A stretch of DNA of 7,940 bases from an uncultured Clostridia bacterium (GCA_945878965.1 CAMCUJ010000058.1:1-7940); one strand, 5' to 3'. Positions 1 to 5,618 are shown, counted from the first letter of the stretch. Notes: a model not told the origin generated them from the sequence alone. A program made the numbers and translations.

Positions 1-51
1 AAAATCAAAAACAAAAATCAAAAACAAAAATCAAAAACAAAAATCAAAAAC
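1..51. repeat. A-rich 13-bp tandem repeat
   Basis: The unit AAAAATCAAAAAC occurs three times in full (13-25, 26-38, 39-51), preceded by a copy lacking one A at 1-12, so the array may begin before the window. A decayed continuation (AAAATTAAA) runs to the ribosome binding site of the next gene. It has no dyad symmetry and no CRISPR-like spacers. It looks like slippage-prone upstream sequence. Any role as an A-tract element of a promoter lying further left cannot be judged here. Confidence 0.85.
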
Positions 52-81
52 AAAATTAAACCTCGGAGGTGATTTTAAAAA

Positions 82-294
82 ATGAGTTGCTGTAATAACA
101 ATAGAAGCAGTGATAACAGCTGCATATGGATAATATTTATTATATTATTATTCTTCTGCTGTTGTAATAACGATAACTGCTGTCAGAGATTGTGGGGAAG
201 AAATAATGACTGCGACATATCTTCACGAAACAACGACTGCGGCTGCGGATTCGGATTTGAATCGAATTCACAAAATGACTGCTGTTGTGATTAA
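82..294 (+). CDS. small Cys-rich single-pass membrane protein
   Basis: This encodes a 70-residue protein with 14 cysteines (20%), including C3-C4, C26-C28, C33-C34 and C67-C69. One hydrophobic stretch at about residues 14-28 (CIWIIFIILLFFCCC) should span the membrane. The rest is rich in Asn, Asp, Ser and Gly and has no recognisable enzyme motif. An excellent ribosome binding site (GGAGGTGAT, 65-73) lies 8 nt before the ATG and fixes the start. It is clearly paralogous to the 38-aa gene at 491: both share SCIWII, a hydrophobic run, then CCCNNDN. It resembles the tiny high-cysteine proteins often annotated in Clostridia as chorion-class high-cysteine proteins, and less closely the YjcZ-type spore peptides. 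I recognise the type from memory only. Its function is unknown; metal binding, disulfide cross-linking or a spore envelope role are guesses. Confidence 0.8.
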   Translation: MSCCNNNRSSDNSCIWIIFIILLFFCCCNNDNCCQRLWGRNNDCDISSRNNDCGCGFGFESNSQNDCCCD

Positions 295-311
295 TTAAGG
301 AATTAATTTTT
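291..311 (+). terminator. weak terminator-like hairpin after Cys-rich gene
   Basis: TTAATT (291-296) and AATTAA (301-306) form a perfect 6-bp stem around the loop AAGG, followed by five T (307-311). The stem overlaps the stop codon of the 70-aa gene. All pairs are A-T, so it would be a poor terminator; read-through into the next Cys-rich gene is plausible. Confidence 0.3.
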
Positions 312-321
312 CAGTTGCCTC

Positions 322-398
322 CTATAGGTATTCACGCGGTTAAACAGTTGACCTGTTTCACGTGAAACATAAATGCTTAACCACGCGAATACCTGTAG
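322..398. repeat. imperfect inverted repeat enclosing a parS site
   Basis: Arms 322-343 and 377-398 pair over 22 positions: 19 Watson-Crick pairs, one T-G and two A-C mismatches. The 33-nt loop contains the parS palindrome at 354-369. No T-run follows on either strand, so it is not an ordinary intrinsic terminator. It fills most of the gap between the two Cys-rich genes. It could be a cruciform-prone centromere element or a remnant of a small mobile repeat. Confidence 0.7.
354..369. other. parS: parS site 1 (ParB/Spo0J centromere site), intergenic
   Basis: TGTTTCACGTGAAACA is a perfect 16-bp palindrome and matches the Firmicutes parS consensus TGTTNCACGTGAAACA at every fixed position. ParB (Spo0J) dimers load here as CTP-dependent clamps and recruit SMC for origin segregation. 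It shares flanks with site 5 (TAAACAG upstream and YAAAT downstream), which suggests that the two intergenic sites are related beyond the core. Confidence 0.93.
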
Positions 399-418
399 TA
401 TGGCTTGAGTTACTTAAA

Positions 419-449
419 TTCTCTATCCACATATTTATAAAATAGAGAA
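419..449. repeat. 8-bp inverted repeat upstream of second Cys-rich gene
   Basis: TTCTCTAT (419-426) and ATAGAGAA (442-449) are exact inverted copies around a 15-nt AT-rich loop. The element lies 41 nt before the ATG of the 38-aa gene. It could be an operator or a 5'-UTR hairpin. I found no convincing promoter around it, so the role is open. Confidence 0.4.
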
Positions 450-490
450 AAGATTAAAATATCTTAGGCTTACAGAAAGGAGTTGTTAGT

Positions 491-607
491 ATGGGATGCT
501 TTGGCGGATTTGGCGGTAACAATAGCTGTATCTGGATTATACTTTTAATCCTTATCTTCGTTTGCTGCTGTAACAACGACAACGATGGCTGTGGCTGCGG
601 CTGCTAA
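491..607 (+). CDS. very small Cys-rich membrane peptide, paralogue of the upstream gene
   Basis: This encodes 38 residues: a Gly-rich start, one hydrophobic helix at about residues 13-27 (CIWIILLILIFVCCC), then an Asn/Asp stretch and a C-terminal GCGCGC tail. Eight of the residues are cysteines. The ribosome binding site AAAGGAG (476-482) sits 8 nt before the ATG, and a strong terminator begins 17 nt after the stop, so it is very likely a real gene despite its size. It aligns with residues 12-32 of the 70-aa protein, the shared core being NSCIWII...CCCNNDN, and so looks like a tandem duplicate in which one copy lost or the other gained the C-terminal half. Its function is unknown. The helix plus terminal Cys cluster suggests a membrane-anchored metal-binding or cross-linked peptide, but this is inference. 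Confidence 0.75.
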   Translation: MGCFGGFGGNNSCIWIILLILIFVCCCNNDNDGCGCGC

Positions 608-624
608 TCGTAATCGGTTTGATG

Positions 625-656
625 TCCTATACCGCATTTTGCGGTATAGGATTTTT
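625..656 (+). terminator. Rho-independent terminator
   Basis: TCCTATACCGC (625-635) and GCGGTATAGGA (641-651) form a perfect 11-bp stem with the 5-nt loop ATTTT, followed directly by five T. It ends the transcript of the Cys-rich peptide gene and insulates the trp promoter just downstream. Confidence 0.93.
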
Positions 657-685
657 AAAATAAATAAAAAATTTTTTAAAAAGTA

Positions 686-714
686 TTGACAAATCTTTTT
701 TATACGAGTATACT
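686..714 (+). promoter_or_regulatory. sigma-A promoter of the trp operon
   Basis: The -35 box TTGACA (686-691) and the -10 box TATACT (709-714) are separated by exactly 17 bp, and transcription should start near 721. An A/T-tract region at about 661-682 could act as an UP element. No operator dyad overlaps the boxes, so control probably acts on the roughly 230-nt leader rather than on initiation. Confidence 0.9.
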
Positions 715-757
715 ATTAATAATAGCATTGTTTGACGTTATTTAGAATTATATAAAA

Positions 758-811
758 TAGATTAGAGTAGAATAGATAAGACTTAGATTAGAATAGAATA
801 GTTTAGAATAG
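758..811 (+). promoter_or_regulatory. putative TRAP (MtrB) binding site in the trp leader
   Basis: Eleven NAG triplets start at 758, 763, 768, 773, 778, 784, 789, 794, 799, 804 and 809. Ten are UAG and one (778) is AAG; every spacer is 2 nt except one of 3 nt. TRAP is an 11-subunit ring that, when loaded with tryptophan, wraps RNA carrying about eleven (G/U)AG repeats with 2-3-nt spacers, so number, spacing and position all fit. Further in-phase UAGs occur at 723 and 743. mtrB itself is not in the window. A chance AGAAT-type microsatellite is the alternative, but the position between the promoter and trpE makes that unlikely. Confidence 0.85.
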
Positions 812-919
812 TATGGGTGAAAAAGTCCCGTTTCTAAAATTAAATATTGGATTTTATACAGCTACGCTTTTGTATTCATATACTTTTATTGGTTGTATAT
901 TATTTTTAAGTCTGTCTAT
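772..919 (+). promoter_or_regulatory. long-range leader pairing that would expose the trpE ribosome binding site
   Basis: Positions 772-785, inside the UAG tract, can pair with 907-919: 13 base pairs including one G-U, with only A778 bulged. The distal partner overlaps the first two bases of the arm that buries the trpE ribosome binding site, and the pairing can run on past a mismatch at 920 into 921-922. Formed without TRAP, it would compete with that hairpin; TRAP binding would remove it. The structure is by hand inspection without energy calculation. Confidence 0.6.
802..838 (+). promoter_or_regulatory. leader hairpin overlapping the end of the UAG tract
   Basis: TTTAGAA (802-808) pairs with TTCTAAA (832-838), and GGG (815-817) pairs with CCC (827-829) inside it. 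The 5' arm contains the tenth UAG, so TRAP binding would prevent this stem. It may be part of the unbound leader fold; a direct effect on trpE is not evident. Confidence 0.4.
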
Positions 920-949
920 CCTCTTATCAAAGTATAAGGAGGATTTTTT
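918..949 (+). promoter_or_regulatory. hairpin sequestering the trpE ribosome binding site, terminator-like
   Basis: ATCCTCTTAT (918-927) pairs with 934-944 over 10 bp with only G938 bulged, around the 6-nt loop CAAAGT. The 3' arm contains the whole trpE Shine-Dalgarno sequence AAGGAGG (936-942). A run of six T (944-949) follows and touches the ATG at 950. The same element could block translation or act as an attenuator. The buried ribosome binding site resembles the trpE translational control known in Bacillus. Confidence 0.7.
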
Positions 950-2425
950 ATGTTTTATCCAAGTTTAGAAAAAGCAAAAGAATTGGCAGAAAGCTATAAT
1001 ATAATTCCTATAACAATTGAGTATTATGCGGATATGGATACTCCAATATCTATGTTTAAGAAGCTTGAGGACGATAAGTTCTGCTTTCTTCTTGAATCGG
1101 TAGAGGGTAATAAAGATATGAACCGCTATTCATTTATTGGAAGAAACCCGTTTTTGGAATTTAAAAGCTATAAGAATAAAATTACTGTTACGGATTATCA
1201 AAAACGCAGTGAAACCTTTGAGGGTGAGCCTATCGAGGAGCTTAAAAAGCTTTGCGAAAAATATAAATCACCTATACTTGAAAATATTCCAAAGTTCAGC
1301 TCCGGTGCAGTAGGATACTTTGCTTATGATATAGTAAGACTAAGCGAGTTTCTCCCGAACGCTCCAAAGGATGAGCTTAATTTACCCGATATGGATTTTA
1401 TGTTCACTGATGAGATTATAGCATTCGACCACGTGAAACAAAAGCTTATAATTATAGTTAATATGCACGTTGACAGTGACATTGAACTTCAGTATGAACG
1501 AGCAACAAGACGTATAATTGAAATTCAGAACGAGATTTCAAACAGCAAAATAGGCTTTAACAAGAAAAGTCAGAATTTCAGAGCCGGAATTAAGCCGGAA
1601 AGCAATATGACCAAGGAGCAGTTCTGCTCTATAGTTGAAAAGGCAAAGGAATACATTAAAAACGGTGATATATTCCAGGTTGTATTGTCGCAAAGATTTA
1701 CCATTGAAACTGACGCTGACCCGTTTAATGCCTACAGAGCAATCAGACTTATAAACCCGTCACCGTATATGTATTATTTAAAATTTGATAATTATCAAAT
1801 AGCGGGTGCATCTCCTGAAATGCTTGTAAGGGTTGAGGACGGAGTGGTTCAGACAAGCCCTATAGCAGGAACCCGTCCGAGAGGTAAGACACCTGATGAG
1901 GACATAAGACTTGAAAAGGAGCTTATTGCCGATCCGAAGGAGAATGCAGAGCATACAATGCTTGTTGACCTTGGCAGAAACGATATCGGAAAGGTAAGTA
2001 AGTTCGGCTCTGTATATGTCGATAGACTTAAATATATTCAGAGATTTTCACACGTAATGCATATGACCTCGGATGTAAAAGGAAAGCTTTCCGATGACAA
2101 AAGTGTATTTGATGCTTTATGCTCGGTACTTCCGGCAGGAACTCTTTCGGGAGCTCCAAAGGTTAGGGCAATGGAGATTATAGATGAGCTTGAAACGGTA
2201 CGACGAGGAACATACGGCGGTGCAATAGGCTATATAAGCTTTAACGGAAATCTTGATTCTTGTATAACAATAAGAACCGCACTTTTCAAGGATAATAAGG
2301 CATATATTCAGTCAGGCGGCGGAATTGTATATGATTCAATTCCGGAAAAGGAATATGAGGAAAGTGTAAACAAGGCGGCATCTATGATTAAGGCGATAGA
2401 GCAAGCACAGGATTTACAGTCCTAA
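950..2425 (+). CDS. trpE: anthranilate synthase component I
   Basis: This subunit converts chorismate to anthranilate in the cytoplasm, using ammonia delivered by TrpG, and is the committed step of tryptophan synthesis. The 491 residues are full length for the family. The N-terminal domain carries the tryptophan feedback motif LLES (47-50) with the matching Ser61 in RYSFIG. The chorismate-binding domain (about 220-480) shows [10 protein letters not shown] (268-277), GASPEM (286-291), [10 protein letters not shown] (303-312), DLGRND (340-345), [10 protein letters not shown] (395-404) and GGGIVYDS (456-463). These features, together with trpG next door, distinguish it from PabB or isochorismate synthase. 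The ATG is preceded at 7 nt by AAGGAGG, which lies in a sequestering hairpin. It is the first gene of the operon, 17 nt before trpG. Confidence 0.98.
   Translation: MFYPSLEKAKELAESYNIIPITIEYYADMDTPISMFKKLEDDKFCFLLESVEGNKDMNRYSFIGRNPFLEFKSYKNKITVTDYQKRSETFEGEPIEELKKLCEKYKSPILENIPKFSSGAVGYFAYDIVRLSEFLPNAPKDELNLPDMDFMFTDEIIAFDHVKQKLIIIVNMHVDSDIELQYERATRRIIEIQNEISNSKIGFNKKSQNFRAGIKPESNMTKEQFCSIVEKAKEYIKNGDIFQVVLSQRFTIETDADPFNAYRAIRLINPSPYMYYLKFDNYQIAGASPEMLVRVEDGVVQTSPIAGTRPRGKTPDEDIRLEKELIADPKENAEHTMLVDLGRNDIGKVSKFGSVYVDRLKYIQRFSHVMHMTSDVKGKLSDDKSVFDALCSVLPAGTLSGAPKVRAMEIIDELETVRRGTYGGAIGYISFNGNLDSCITIRTALFKDNKAYIQSGGGIVYDSIPEKEYEESVNKAASMIKAIEQAQDLQS
1425..1440. other. degenerate parS-like site in trpE
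   Basis: TCGACCACGTGAAACA keeps the whole right side of parS (CACGTGAAACA) but mismatches the consensus at three of the first four bases. It encodes HVKQ at residues 161-164 in a different reading frame from the parS sites in trpG, trpC and trpA. It may be a decayed or weak ParB site. Confidence 0.4.
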
Positions 2426-2442
2426 TCACGGGAGGGTTAGCT

Positions 2443-3012
2443 ATGATTTTAATTTTAGATAATTACGATTCATTCACATATAACTTATATCAGTATGTAG
2501 GAACTATTAATTCGGATATAAAGGTTGTAAGAAATGATAAAATAACAGTTAAAGAAATAGAAGAATTAAATCCGTCGCACATAATAATTTCACCCGGTCC
2601 GGGCTTTCCTAAGGATGCCGGAATTTGCATTGAGGCTATAAAAGAATTAGCCGGCAAGGTTCCGATGCTTGGTGTGTGTCTTGGACATCAGGCGATAGGC
2701 GAGGCATTTGGAGGAGATATTGTTCACGCACCAACGCTTATGCATGGAAAGGCAGACATTATTGAGCTTAATACCGACTGTCCTATATTTAAAGGGCTTG
2801 ATAAAAACACAGAGGTTGGACGATATCATTCACTTGTTGTTTCACGTGAAACACTTCCGAGTGTACTTGAGGTTACGGCACTTAGCCGTGATGGGCTTAT
2901 AATGGCGGTTAAACATAAAGACTATGATGTTTACGGTATTCAGTTTCATCCGGAATCTGTGCTTACACCAAATGGATTTAAGATGATTGAGAATTTTTTA
3001 AGTATAGAGTAA
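2443..3012 (+). CDS. trpG: anthranilate synthase component II (glutamine amidotransferase)
   Basis: This is the class I glutamine amidotransferase subunit that hydrolyses glutamine and channels ammonia to TrpE. The 189 residues form a single domain of usual size. Visible motifs are LDNYDSFTYN (5-14), the oxyanion region SPGPG (50-54), the nucleophile Cys79 in GVCLGHQ, MHGK (100-103), and the His169/Glu171 pair in QFHPES that completes the catalytic triad. The ribosome binding site GGGAGGG (2430-2436) fixes the ATG. Its place right after trpE argues for a dedicated trp subunit, although in some bacteria such a protein also serves PabB. Codons 132-137 (VVSRET) contain a perfect parS palindrome. 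Confidence 0.97.
   Translation: MILILDNYDSFTYNLYQYVGTINSDIKVVRNDKITVKEIEELNPSHIIISPGPGFPKDAGICIEAIKELAGKVPMLGVCLGHQAIGEAFGGDIVHAPTLMHGKADIIELNTDCPIFKGLDKNTEVGRYHSLVVSRETLPSVLEVTALSRDGLIMAVKHKDYDVYGIQFHPESVLTPNGFKMIENFLSIE
2838..2853. other. parS: parS site 2, inside trpG
   Basis: TGTTTCACGTGAAACA is a perfect palindrome identical to sites 1 and 5. It spans codons 132-137 of trpG (VVSRET), 2484 bp from site 1. The protein still reads as a normal TrpG here (RYHSLV then ETLP), so the site is accommodated without disturbing conserved residues. Confidence 0.93.
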
Positions 3013-3034
3013 TTCTTTGAAAGGATGTGAGTTT

Positions 3035-4051
3035 ATGATAAAAGAGGCAATAGCAAAGCTTATAACGGGAGAAAACCTTACTATGGAGGAGGCAAAAAAG
3101 GCAACTGACGATATACTTTCGGACAGAGCGACCAATGCACAGATAAGTGCGTATTTAACAGCACTCAGAATGAAGGGCGAAACAGTTGATGAAATAGTTG
3201 GCTGTGCGGTTACGCTTAAGGAGAAAGCGTCACACATAAAGCCTAAGTGTGAAAAATATGTTGACTTTGTAGGTACGGGCGGTGACGGAACCAATACCTT
3301 TAATATATCAACAACTGCGGCATTTGTAATTTCGGCGGCAGGTATTCCTGTTGCAAAGCACGGCAATCGTGCAATTTCCAGCAAAAGCGGAAGTGCTGAT
3401 GTACTTGAAAAGCTTGGCGTAAATATTATGCTTGAGCCAAATCAGGTTGAGCAGTGTGTTGAAAAAGTCGGTATTGGCTTTATGTTTGCACGTACCTTTA
3501 ATAAATCTATGAAGAATGTTGGAATTGTACGTTCAGAGCTTGGAGTAAGAACTGTATTTAATGTTTTGGGTCCTCTTTCAAACCCATCGGACGCACCTAT
3601 GCAGGTTGTCGGAGTTTATGACAGAATCCTTACAAATCCGCTTGCAAATGTAATGCTTAAAATGGGCGTTGAAAGCGGTATGGTTGTGAACGGAATTTCA
3701 AACGGAATGGATGAGCTTTCAACGGTAAGCGAAACCGCAATTTCCGAAATTAAGGACGGAAAGGTTATTGATTATGTTATTTCACCTGAGGAGCTTGGCT
3801 TAAAGAGAGTTGACGAATCAGGAATTTTGGGTGGAACGGCAGATGAAAATGCTGAAATTACGCTTAATATTCTAAAGGGCGAAAAGGGTGCAAAGCGTGA
3901 TATAGTTCTTTTGAATGCTGCTGCGGCAATTTATTGCAGCGGAAAGGCTGAAAGTCTTAAGGACGGAATTGCTGTTGCGGCAGAAATTATAGACAGCAAA
4001 AAGGCATATGAAAAATATCGTGATTTAGTAGATGTCAGCAATAGTTTTTAG
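3035..4051 (+). CDS. trpD: anthranilate phosphoribosyltransferase
   Basis: This enzyme transfers phosphoribosyl from PRPP to anthranilate in the second step of the pathway. I start it at ATG 3035 because AAAGGATGTGA (3020-3030) matches the anti-SD well at proper distance; an upstream in-frame TTG at 3017 lies before that site and is unlikely. That gives 338 residues, the usual length. Motifs are the PRPP loop GTGGDGTNTFNIST (80-93), KHGNR (108-112), SGSAD (118-122), RTVFNVLGPLSNP (172-184) and the metal-binding MDELS (225-229). Asn156 (FNKSM) stands where many homologues have His at the anthranilate site. It starts 22 nt after trpG and is not fused to it, unlike the enterobacterial arrangement. 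Confidence 0.96.
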   Translation: MIKEAIAKLITGENLTMEEAKKATDDILSDRATNAQISAYLTALRMKGETVDEIVGCAVTLKEKASHIKPKCEKYVDFVGTGGDGTNTFNISTTAAFVISAAGIPVAKHGNRAISSKSGSADVLEKLGVNIMLEPNQVEQCVEKVGIGFMFARTFNKSMKNVGIVRSELGVRTVFNVLGPLSNPSDAPMQVVGVYDRILTNPLANVMLKMGVESGMVVNGISNGMDELSTVSETAISEIKDGKVIDYVISPEELGLKRVDESGILGGTADENAEITLNILKGEKGAKRDIVLLNAAAAIYCSGKAESLKDGIAVAAEIIDSKKAYEKYRDLVDVSNSF

Positions 4052-4065
4052 GGAGAGTGCTAATT

Positions 4066-4848
4066 GTGATACTTGATAAAATAGTTGATAAAAAGAAGAT
4101 TTATATTGAAAATCAGAAAAAAGAAGTGACTTTTGATGATGTTAAGAACAAAGCGCTTTCCTTAAACCGTGAAGTTCTTAATTTTTATGACGCACTTAAG
4201 GGAAAGGATAAAATAAGCATTATTGCCGAGGTTAAAAAGGCTTCGCCGTCAAAGGGTCTTATTTGTGAAAATTTTGTTCCACGTGAAACAGCCAAAGAAT
4301 ATATAAAGGCAGGAGCAAGCGCAATATCGGTACTTACGGAGGAGGATTTCTTTCAGGGAAGTCCAAGCTTTCTGAAAGATATAAAGGAGTTTTCTACAAT
4401 TCCTGTTTTAAGAAAGGATTTTATAATTGATGAATATCAGATATATGAAGCATTTAACATAGGAGCAGATGCAATTCTTTTGATTGCCGCAATACTTAGT
4501 GATGAACAGTTAAATAGATATAAGGAAATTGCACATTCCTTGAATTTAAAGTGTCTTACCGAGGTTCATAATGAGGAAGAACTAAAGCGGATTTTAGAGC
4601 TTGGCTTTGATATAATAGGAATTAACAACCGAAATCTTTATACCTTTGAGGAGGATTTAACTACTACCGGAAGGTTAATTGAAATGCTTCCGAAGGAAAA
4701 GGTGGTTGTAAGTGAGAGCGGAATACGCTCACGCTCCGATATGGAGTATTTAGAGGGTCTTGGAGTTAATGCGGTTTTGATTGGCGAAATGTTTATGAGA
4801 GCGGACAGCATAAGCGATAAGTTCAGGGAAATCAGAGGAGAGCTTTGA
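4066..4848 (+). CDS. trpC: indole-3-glycerol phosphate synthase
   Basis: This enzyme decarboxylates and closes CdRP to indole-3-glycerol phosphate. I choose GTG 4066, giving MILDKIVDKKK and 260 residues, because GGGAGA (4051-4056) lies 9 nt upstream; GTG 4057 would touch that site. It is a single TIM-barrel domain with the expected active-site residues: Glu55 and Lys57 in IAEVKKASPSKG, the catalytic Lys117 in LRKDF, Glu166 in LTEVH, Asn187 in GINNRNL and the phosphate-binding SESGI (216-220). It is separate from TrpF, unlike the fused enterobacterial enzyme. Its ribosome binding site begins at the last base of the trpD stop codon, and trpF follows closely, so translation is probably coupled. 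Codons 71-75 (VPRET) carry a parS site. Confidence 0.96.
   Translation: MILDKIVDKKKIYIENQKKEVTFDDVKNKALSLNREVLNFYDALKGKDKISIIAEVKKASPSKGLICENFVPRETAKEYIKAGASAISVLTEEDFFQGSPSFLKDIKEFSTIPVLRKDFIIDEYQIYEAFNIGADAILLIAAILSDEQLNRYKEIAHSLNLKCLTEVHNEEELKRILELGFDIIGINNRNLYTFEEDLTTTGRLIEMLPKEKVVVSESGIRSRSDMEYLEGLGVNAVLIGEMFMRADSISDKFREIRGEL
4275..4290. other. parS: parS site 3, inside trpC
   Basis: TGTTCCACGTGAAACA matches the consensus TGTTNCACGTGAAACA fully; only the degenerate fifth base departs from perfect dyad symmetry. It encodes FVPRET (residues 70-75) between the catalytic Lys57 region and the second barrel strand. Confidence 0.9.
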
Positions 4849-4850
4849 TT

Positions 4851-5477
4851 ATGACTAAAATTAAGATTTGCGGTTTACGTCGAATGGAAGATATAGAATA
4901 TGTAAATGAATTTTTACCTGATTATATAGGCTTCATTTTTGCGGACAGCAAAAGATATGTTGAGCCAAGCTGTGTAAAAATGTTAATTGAAAAGCTTAGT
5001 CCCGAAATTAAAACCGTCGGAGTTTTTGTTAATGAGGATATAAACAAAATTTCCGAAATATCCTCTATGTTAAATCTTGATGTAATTCAGCTTCACGGCG
5101 ATGAGAATAATGACTATATATTGAAATTAAGGAATGAAAAACTGAGAGAAATCTGGAAGGCTGTGTCTGTTAAGAATTCGGACGATTTAGAAAAAATGTC
5201 AAAAATTAAAGCAGATAGAATTTTACTTGATACCTATAAAAAGGGAGAACGAGGCGGAAGCGGAGAGAGCTTTAACTGGGATATTTTAGCGAGTGTGAAT
5301 TGCAAGGATATAATACTTGCCGGAGGACTTAACTGTGGAAATATCAGAAATGCAATTCAAGAGGTAAGACCGTATATGGTAGATGTGAGCAGTGGAGCAG
5401 AGAGTGACGGTTTTAAGGACAGAGAGAAGATAAAGAAGTGTATTGAGGCAGCGAGGAGAGCAGACAGTGCGGTGTAG
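4851..5477 (+). CDS. trpF: phosphoribosylanthranilate isomerase
   Basis: This enzyme isomerises N-(5-phosphoribosyl)-anthranilate to CdRP by an Amadori rearrangement. The 208 residues form one TIM barrel. Cys7 in IKICGL is the general base and Asp127 in LLDT the general acid. VGVFVNE (56-62), QLHGDE (80-85), GGSGESFNW (135-143), LAGGL (156-160) and DVSSGAE (178-184) are family signatures. ATG 4851 lies 2 nt after the trpC stop, with AGGAG at 4836-4840 inside the end of trpC; a TTG at 4845 is in frame but less well placed. The product is MTKIKICGL, the common start for TrpF. It is followed by an atypical gap before trpB. Confidence 0.96.
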   Translation: MTKIKICGLRRMEDIEYVNEFLPDYIGFIFADSKRYVEPSCVKMLIEKLSPEIKTVGVFVNEDINKISEISSMLNLDVIQLHGDENNDYILKLRNEKLREIWKAVSVKNSDDLEKMSKIKADRILLDTYKKGERGGSGESFNWDILASVNCKDIILAGGLNCGNIRNAIQEVRPYMVDVSSGAESDGFKDREKIKKCIEAARRADSAV

Positions 5478-5509
5478 GTTTTGGCAGTTTGTTGCCACCA
5501 ATGAGAAAA

Positions 5510-5525
5510 GTCAGCATCAGCTGAC
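5510..5525 (+). repeat. perfect hairpin in trpF-trpB gap
   Basis: GTCAGC and GCTGAC pair fully around ATCA. No T-run follows, so it is not an intrinsic terminator. It could mark an RNA processing point between trpF and trpB. Confidence 0.6.
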
Positions 5526-5558
5526 CGGGACAGCATCTTTTGGCGGCTCGTTGCCGGC

Positions 5559-5591
5559 AAGGACAAAAAACCGCTAAGGACAAAAAACCGC
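5559..5591 (+). repeat. 17-bp-spaced direct repeat before trpB
   Basis: AAGGACAAAAAACCGC occurs at 5559-5574 and again at 5576-5591, identical over 16 nt and offset by 17 bp. A partial third copy (AAGACAAAAAG) starts at 5593 and runs into the trpB ribosome binding site. The array suggests recent local duplication. Confidence 0.85.
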
Positions 5592-5618
5592 CAAGACAAA
5601 AAGAAGGAGATATTAAAA

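Larger units (their letters stand above)
5478..5600. other. GC-rich structured insert between trpF and trpB
   Basis: This 123-nt stretch is about 50% GC (about 60% over 5511-5560), clearly higher than the surrounding AT-rich DNA. Two diverged copies of TTTTGGCRGYTYGTTGCCR lie at 5479-5497 and 5538-5556, the heptamer CAGCATC occurs twice, and TTGCCGGCAA (5551-5560) is a palindrome. No ORF with a ribosome binding site and no convincing promoter is visible. It looks like an inserted small interspersed repeat or an RNA processing or stability element inside the operon. Confidence 0.6.

Noticed and set aside
1..51. CRISPR array.
   Set aside because: The units are 13 bp, directly abutting, without spacers or dyad symmetry.
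348..374. Promoter TTGACC ... ATAAAT in the parS loop, for the second Cys-rich gene.
   Set aside because: The spacing is about 15 bp, the -10 is poor, and it coincides with the parS palindrome, which explains the sequence better.
322..398. The long inverted repeat as an intrinsic terminator for the first Cys-rich gene.
   Set aside because: No T-run follows the stem on either strand, and the loop is 33 nt with a parS palindrome inside.
423..431. CTATCCACA as a DnaA box near parS.
   Set aside because: It matches the box at 8 of 9 positions and is single; one or two such matches are expected by chance in 8 kb.
721..949. T-box riboswitch controlling trpE.
   Set aside because: No T-box antiterminator sequence (AGGGTGGNACCGCG-like) is present; the leader is explained better by the UAG repeats.
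813..968. A 51-codon ORF in the trp leader (starting MGEKVPFLKL, hydrophobic) that overlaps the start of trpE in another frame, considered as an attenuator leader peptide.
   Set aside because: It has no Trp codon, no ribosome binding site before its ATG (the UAG tract lies there), and its hydrophobic look is expected from AT-rich DNA.
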